Positions 58,170 to 64,000 of a DNA stretch of 64,000 nucleotides are shown here, piece after piece. Source of the stretch: Hemileia vastatrix (taxonomy: Eukaryota; Basidiomycota; Pucciniomycetes; Pucciniales; Zaghouaniaceae). Position 1 is the stretch's first letter, and the number at the start of each line of letters is the position of its first letter. The stretch covers positions 5,227,001 to 5,291,000 of the forward strand of contig JASXTE010000008.1 in NCBI GenBank assembly GCA_030280995.1, read 5' to 3'. The position numbers were made by a program, and so were the translations under genes. The notes under the pieces were generated by a model. The model saw nothing but the letters and a program-made list of their open reading frames with translations. It had not been told where the DNA came from and searched no databases.

Positions 58170-61100
58170 GTAATTTGGTTGACAGTCACTTGGGTATGTT
58201 TTCTAATAAGACTTCTTCTACAGGTAATATTATTGAACATGGTGAAAGAACAGTTAAACCTGTTAAAAGACAGCTTCCTGTAACTAGTAGCCCTATTGAT
58301 GTAATTAGCAAATTGTCATTTGATGAACCTTTACATTTAACTTCTATTTCTTTAATTAATCCTTCTCTTGAAATTAAGAATGATTCTGTTCCCCCTGAAG
58401 TCTATACCTTGATTGAGAAAACTTCTGAAGAAATATTGAAAGATACCCTTGATTTTAATGTTGTGAAAGACAAACATTTGAGAGATGTGTTAATCCATGA
58501 AAATGATAGATTAAATAATTTGCACTTGCAATGTAAAGTCAGTTCTTCTGTACAGGATACAGCTTATTTTAAAATCAAAGAAACTTTGAATATTTTTCTT
58601 AGTCAACAAAAACAAATAAGAAGTGACCATAGAGCTATCTCAGGAAGAAATATCAGTCTACATAAGACCTTGAGTTAATTGAAACCCCTTATTGAGGAAA
58701 ATTATTCATTCAAAAATGGGATAAAATCTTGTATAAATTACCAAATTCTCTTAGGGATTTGATTGTGGCTAGAACTGAACATGTAAGGGAAAATTCTTCT
58801 TTCATTAATATTTGTAATTAGGTACTACTCAACCATAGATATGAACCAAATAATTACCTTGGTAAATCTTATAATGATCAGAATAAACCTTCTACAAAGC
58901 TCCCAGAAAAATCTGGTAAACCCTCTGCCCCAATTGCACCTAAAAAATATGCAATAAATACTTGTTATAAGTGTAACAAACCGTGGCAGAAGGGTCATGT
59001 TTGTGACAAGAAAATTCATCTTGTTGAACAAAATGAAGACACTGATGAAGTTGAACTTGATGTCAATAATTCTTCCAGTGACTGTGAAAGTAATATATCC
59101 TATGACAATGAATCTGTTAAAGATGTTTTAATGTTGGAACATGATGTCCATTATTTAAATAATATATCTGAAGATTGTGTATTGAATTTATCTTCAGTAG
59201 AAAATGCTGAGATAATTAAAGATATTACTAACAATTCTATTCCTATATCCCCTTTAAAGGCACCTGTTATCATTAATGGTAAAAATGTTGATGTAGTTCT
59301 TGATTCTGGTGCTGGAGGAAGTGTAGTATCTGAAAAAGCTTTGGCTTCAGTGGATAAGGAATATTTGAGTAAATTATTACCTATGACTTCTGAAAAATGG
59401 AGAGGGTATGGTTCTACCTTATTTCCTATTGGAAAATACAAAACCTCTGTATTCTTCAAATATAATGGTGGTTTTTTCAGAGCTGTTTGTGAGTTTGTTG
59501 TCATGCAAAATGATAATTTAAGCAATTGGTTTATTATGGGAAATGATATTTTAACCATGTTTGGTGTGAAACTGGACCCAGCAAATAATTGCTTTACCTT
59601 AGGAATGAATGGGAAAAGGAAATTCAAAATTTCCTCTCCTAGAACTTCTGGGAATTTGTTGAAATCTTGTAACTCACTGATCCAGTGTAAAGGTAGAACA
59701 ACAACTGAAATGGATGATTTATTACATGAAATAAGTACCGCTTCTTTTGGTGATCAGTTGGCTAGTGAACAAAAGGATTCTATTGTTGCCTCTATTACCT
59801 CCTTCCCTATGGCTTTTGCTCATGGTTCTCATGTCTTGGGAATTGTTCAGGAAGAGATGAAAATTACCTTATCCTGTAATTTGAGTGATATTCCTCCTAC
59901 CCTTAAGAAAAAACCATATCCTGCTTCTCCATCAAAAAGAAAAGATATTGAAGATAATATTGCAACATTATTAAAAATGAATATCATTGAGAAAGTGGAT
60001 GTCACCCCCAAATATTGTGTCATCTCCCCAGTCTTGATTTCTTATGAAAAAGATAAAGCTAGATTATGTGGAGATTACAGAGCTTTAAATACTTATACTG
60101 TTGATGATATTTATCCTTTACCCAGAATTAATTCAATACATGCTACCTTGCATGGTGCAAAATTTATTAGTTGTCTGGATGGTAATAAAGGTTATCATCA
60201 AGTTCCAGTTGAGAAAAATTCTCAAAATTTTTTGCTTATTGCTACTCATATGGGAATATATAAGTATGTTAGGATGCCAATTGGCCCTAAAAATGCTCCT
60301 TCAGTTTTCCAGAAAGTCATGGATAACACTTTCCATCAAGAAATAATTGAAGGATGGCTCATGGTTTATATTGATGATATTATTGTTTTTTCTAAGACTT
60401 TTGATGAACATATGACTCACTTGAATAGAGTTTTCCAAAAAATGGATGAAATCAATATGACCTTATCTCTAAAAAAGTGTAAATTTGGTTTTCAATCTTT
60501 GAAAGTCCTTGGCCATGTTGTGTCAGGCTTACAAATTTGTGTAGACCATAATAAAGTTGCTGCCATTCAAAATGTAAAAGCACCAACATCTGTAAGAGAA
60601 ATCCAAAGTTTTTTGGGTATGTGTGGCTATTATAGACAATATATTAAAAATTATCAGGTCATAGCCTTGCCTCTTACAAAACTGACCAGAAAAGATGTTG
60701 CTTTTCTCTGGAATAATGACTGTCAAAAAGCTTTTGATACATTAAAAAGTTGCTTAATGACAGCCCCTATATTGGCTCTTCCAGATTTTAACAAGCCATT
60801 TGTCCTTTATACAGATGCTAGCTTTATTGGTCTGGGTGCTGCCCTTCACCAAAAGCAAATTATTAATGATGAATCCTCAGAGGTTGTAATTTGTTATATT
60901 TCAAGAACCTTAAGAAATAGTGAATTGAAATATGGTGCCACTCAATTGGAGTGCTTAGCAGTTGTTTGGGCTCTTGAGAAACTTCATTACTATTTGGATG
61001 ACCAAAAATTTGAGTTGGTAACTATCTGTATTGCTGTGAAATCTCTCTTAAACCTAAAGACACCTAACAGACATATGTTCAGGTGGCAACTTGCTGTTCA

Positions 61101-62807
61101 AGAATACAGAGGAAGGATGACAATTATCCATAGAGCTGGAAATGTTCACTCTAATGTTGATATGCTCTCCAGATTGCCTCTGCCAAATAATGACTCCAAT
61201 CCTGCTTATGTACCTGAAGATGATACTGTTCATATCCATGGTATATTTATAGTTGATGTGGAAGAGGATTTATTACAGTTAATACTGGATTCATATGATA
61301 AAGATTCTGATTTAAATAAATTGGTTACTATCTTAAATGATCCTAAGAATGCTTCAATTCAAGCATTAATAAAAACTCTTCCTGAAAAGTACCAAAATGC
61401 TTTAAATAAAGGAAAGTTCTCTATTGAAGATGGTTATATTTATTATAGAAGGAAGCTTACCAATGTAATTGTTATTCCTCCTTTAATGAAAGAAACTATC
61501 CTCAAACTTTGTCATGATGACATATTAGCTGGTCATTTTGATCTTGAAAAAACATTGATTAGAATCAAAAACACTGCATGGTGGGCTAATATGTCTGAAG
61601 ACACAAAATTATATGTTGAATCTTGTGATTCCTGCCAAAAATCTAAAAGGTTAACAGGTAAGAGAGCAGGGTTATTACAACATATTGAAGCACCTAGTGC
61701 TCCCTGGCAAATCATTAATATGGATTTTGTCACTGGTCTTCCTGTTGCAGGTAAAGACAGCTTTAACTCTTGTTGGGTAATAGTGGATAGATTCACAAAA
61801 ATGTGCAAATTTATTCCAACCCACAAAGATGTATCCACCAAAGAATTAGCTTTCTTATGGTGGTCTTACATGTTTAATATTATTGGTTTTCCAAAAGCCA
61901 TTATCTCTGATAGGGATCCAAAATTCACTTCTGAGTTTTGGTTCTCTTTGATGGATATTTGTGGCTTTGAGTTAAAATTGTCTACAGCTCACCATCCTCA
62001 AACTGATGGTCTAGCTGAAAGAATGATTCAAACTCTGGAAGATATGATTAGAAGGTATTGTGCCTTTGGTTTAGAATATAAAGACAATGACAGATTTACT
62101 CATGATTGGGTCACTCTTTTGCCTGGTCTTGAATTTGCATATAATAGCACTGTTCATTCTGTCACTGAGAAAAAGCCTTTTGAGCTTTGGTTAGGTTATG
62201 TCCCAAACACTCCTGCTCAGATTCTCAATAATAAATTACCTAAGTTGGAACTACACCCTGGTGTAAAATCTTTTATGCAAATGCAACAGCTATGCAGAAA
62301 ACATGCTCAGAGTTGTATTGATAAAGCATTTGAATATGAAAAGAAAAGATGGGATAAATCCCATAAAGAATACACATTTAACAAGGGTGATGAAGTGTTG
62401 ATCTCTACTGTTCATTTCAATTTGCAAGGTAACCACAAATTAAAAGATCCTTTTGTAGGACCATTTGTTGTTAAAAGAATGGTTGGTGATAATTCAGTAG
62501 AAGTTGTATTGTATTCTCCATATGATAGGAAACATCCTGTCTTTCCCATTTCTTTTCTTACCCTTATACTTCCAACAGTGACTTATTTCCAAAAAGAAGA
62601 GGAAGACCTAAGAAGAACCCTCAGGAAGTCACAGAAACAGCAGAAATTGATAAAATTCTCAATGATAGAATTATCACTTCTGAAAGAGGTACTGAATATT
62701 TATTGAGATATAAGAACAAATCATCTGAACATGATGCATGGATACCTGGCAAGGAAATTTCAAATCTGCCTACTCTGTTGAAAAAATACAAAAAGAAAAA
62801 ATCTTAG
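57488..62807 (+). pseudogene. Gag-Pol polyprotein of B3, deleted and frameshifted
   Basis: Open from 57488 to a TAA at 58676-58678. At 58721-58729 an ATAAAATCT microhomology joins sequences that are 847 bp apart in B1, removing part of the coiled coil and Gag core and shifting frame. A further stop lies at 58819-58821. From 59131 to about 62555 protease, YIDD RT, RNase H and DD35E integrase are open. A one-base loss near 62556 throws the chromodomain out of frame. The third RNase H Asp is Ile (61024-61026), as in B2. Confidence 0.93.
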
Positions 62808-62830
62808 AATTTTTTTTTATTGTTTTTTTT

Positions 62831-62842
62831 AGAGTGAGGGAG
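62831..62842 (+). promoter_or_regulatory. Polypurine tract of B3
   Basis: AGAGTGAGGGAG directly before the 3' LTR remnant. Confidence 0.8.
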
Positions 62843-63323
62843 TGTCAGCCAGGCTATTCCAGGAGTCCAGTAAATGATATGTAACTTATAAAACCTGAAA
62901 GAGTGGGTAAGAATTGTATTTAATGAATATAAATTAATATTTTATTGCATAATAAAATTATATAAGTATTTTATTATATACAAGTGTTATATTAATTTTA
63001 TTGGTTATATAAATTTTTATATACATTTAAATTGAACATAATATAATATATTCTACAAATAATGACGCATTTTTATGTATTTAATAATTATAAATTTATA
63101 TTTAATTAATTGAAAAATATATATTATAATTATAAGTGTAAAATTGACTTATAATATATTTAAATTAATTATTTAAATTTATATATTAAATAACACCTTT
63201 CATATAATACTAAACAATAATTAATGACGCTTCTTTTGACCCTTAATTGTGTCAGGAAAAACCAATTAATTAATTTATACTAAATTGAGATTAATTACAT
63301 GTATGTTGTGTCAAAGTATTTTT
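62843..63323 (+). repeat. 3' LTR of B3, truncated
   Basis: Matches the 5' LTR from its first base to GTCAAAGTATTTTT, then changes abruptly to the inverted copy of the 22544-23220 region. About 650 bp, including the TATA box and R region, are missing. Confidence 0.92.
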
Positions 63324-64000
63324 ATCATTTAATTGTGGTGATGTGAGAAAACATGAAAAAATAATGAATGAAAAAAAAAATTGTATTTAATATAGAAAAA
63401 AAATTAAATAATGATATAACCTGACAGTCAAAGCACAGTGACAAGACTTGGATCAATAAATAAAATTCTGAGGATAAATAATTAATCAGTCATTCTAGAG
63501 TAGTACAAATAGATTCTAAGATATTTATAAATAATGATTTTTGGGGTTTAAAGTCTCATTTTAGAGACCTTCAATAAATTTTAGGATTTTTTCCTTCTGT
63601 TTGCCATCTAAATAAACTTATGATAAATAATGGCAACAGGTAAGTTAAATATAAAAGGAAAGTGTGGAATTGGGACTGAAGTGGATAATGAGGGACCTGA
63701 GAGGTAGGGAAAAAAAGATGAGGGAGGTTAACAAAATAAAAGTAAAATTAAATTGTAAAAGAAAGTGTATGTGGAATCAGGTGTGATTATACATCTGTCA
63801 GCCTGTATATCTCCAGGACTGAGTAAAAAGTAATTATAAGTTATGTTAAACACATGAACTATACATGGGAATAATAAATAAGAGTACACAAATAGTATAC
63901 ATAAGTAAAATTATGATAATACACAAAAAATGCCATTATAACACCTTATATACACGCATATATCCACCTTTTATAGGTCTTATGTACTTAATATTAAGTT
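63324..64000. repeat. Inverted duplication, right arm
   Basis: Reverse complement of 22544-23220 with a few substitutions (for example near 63745). It includes ACATC, the inverted target copy of element A, next to the LTR start. It runs off the window edge. Confidence 0.92.
63796..64000 (+). mobile_element. Start of a second A-family LTR, partial
   Basis: TGTCAGCCTGTATATCTCC onward equals the first ~205 bp of the A LTR in plus orientation. Because its flank equals that of the A element at 22749, it is the duplicated copy of the same insertion rather than an independent one. Confidence 0.9.

Larger units (their letters stand above)
55664..63323 (+). mobile_element. Ty3/gypsy retrotransposon B3, 3' truncated
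   Basis: Complete 5' LTR (55664-56797), internal region with an 847-bp gag deletion, and a 3' LTR that stops after about 481 bp where an inverted copy of 23220 leftwards begins. The target duplication cannot be checked because the right end is missing; the left flank is ATATA. The LTR sequence is a slightly different subtype (TGATATGTAACTTATA). Confidence 0.93.

Noticed and set aside
1..64000. tRNA, rRNA, CRISPR arrays, bacterial operon signals, envelope-like gene
   Set aside because: None was recognised. Repeats are eukaryotic transposons, and the accessory protein has no signal peptide or membrane segment that would suggest an envelope protein.

Overview
The window is AT-rich nuclear DNA of a filamentous eukaryote, most likely a basidiomycete and possibly a rust fungus. 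This is inferred from chromodomain-bearing Ty3/gypsy elements, compact introns of about 58-64 nt with GTAAGT donors and CTAAC-like branch sites, and decayed Myb/SANT-like genes. No ordinary single-copy host gene was recognised; almost everything that can be named is transposon.

Layout. (1) 1-15586 is old, DNA-transposon-rich sequence. It holds a 448-bp MITE (56-503), two related 211-212 bp CACTA-like MITEs (633-844, 4184-4394), a candidate 9.3-kb terminal-inverted-repeat element (1373-10715), and inside it a 5-kb Harbinger-like element (5178-10141) with a broken Myb/SANT-like gene and a 261-bp CACTA-like MITE (8623-8883). (2) 15587-22748 is retrotransposon A, minus strand, with 1.5-kb LTRs and a GATGT target duplication. 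Its reverse transcriptase, RNase H and integrase are deleted, joining Gag-protease to the chromodomain. (3) 23690-43407 is retrotransposon C, minus strand, TSD CACTT. It is split by retrotransposon B1 (25575-35910, plus strand, TSD GAGTA), whose 3' LTR is itself split by an inverted solo LTR (34702-35844, TSD ATCTC). (4) 44633-53777 is retrotransposon B2, plus strand, TSD ACTTC. (5) 53778-55663 holds a second Myb/SANT-like pseudogene, interrupted by a second copy of the 261-bp MITE. (6) 55664-63323 is retrotransposon B3, whose 3' LTR is cut short. (7) 63324-64000 is an inverted copy of 22544-23220, including the start of an A-family LTR and the same target-site sequence.

The main discovery candidate is in the 5' coding part of all five retrotransposons. 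The polyprotein ATG is followed by a short exon, a canonical intron of length 3n+1 (64 nt in B and C, 58 nt in A), and a second exon that is open in the +1 frame. Splicing would give a 159-205 residue protein (coiled coil, WKWD-x5-Y motif, basic tail, terminal Pro-Trp). The unspliced RNA keeps the long Gag-Pol frame, which reads through the intron. The arrangement is shared by two clearly diverged families (A and B/C). No copy has an uninterrupted polyprotein, whereas four of five keep the overlapping frame open. This looks like a splice-switched, overlapping accessory gene of a fungal chromovirus.
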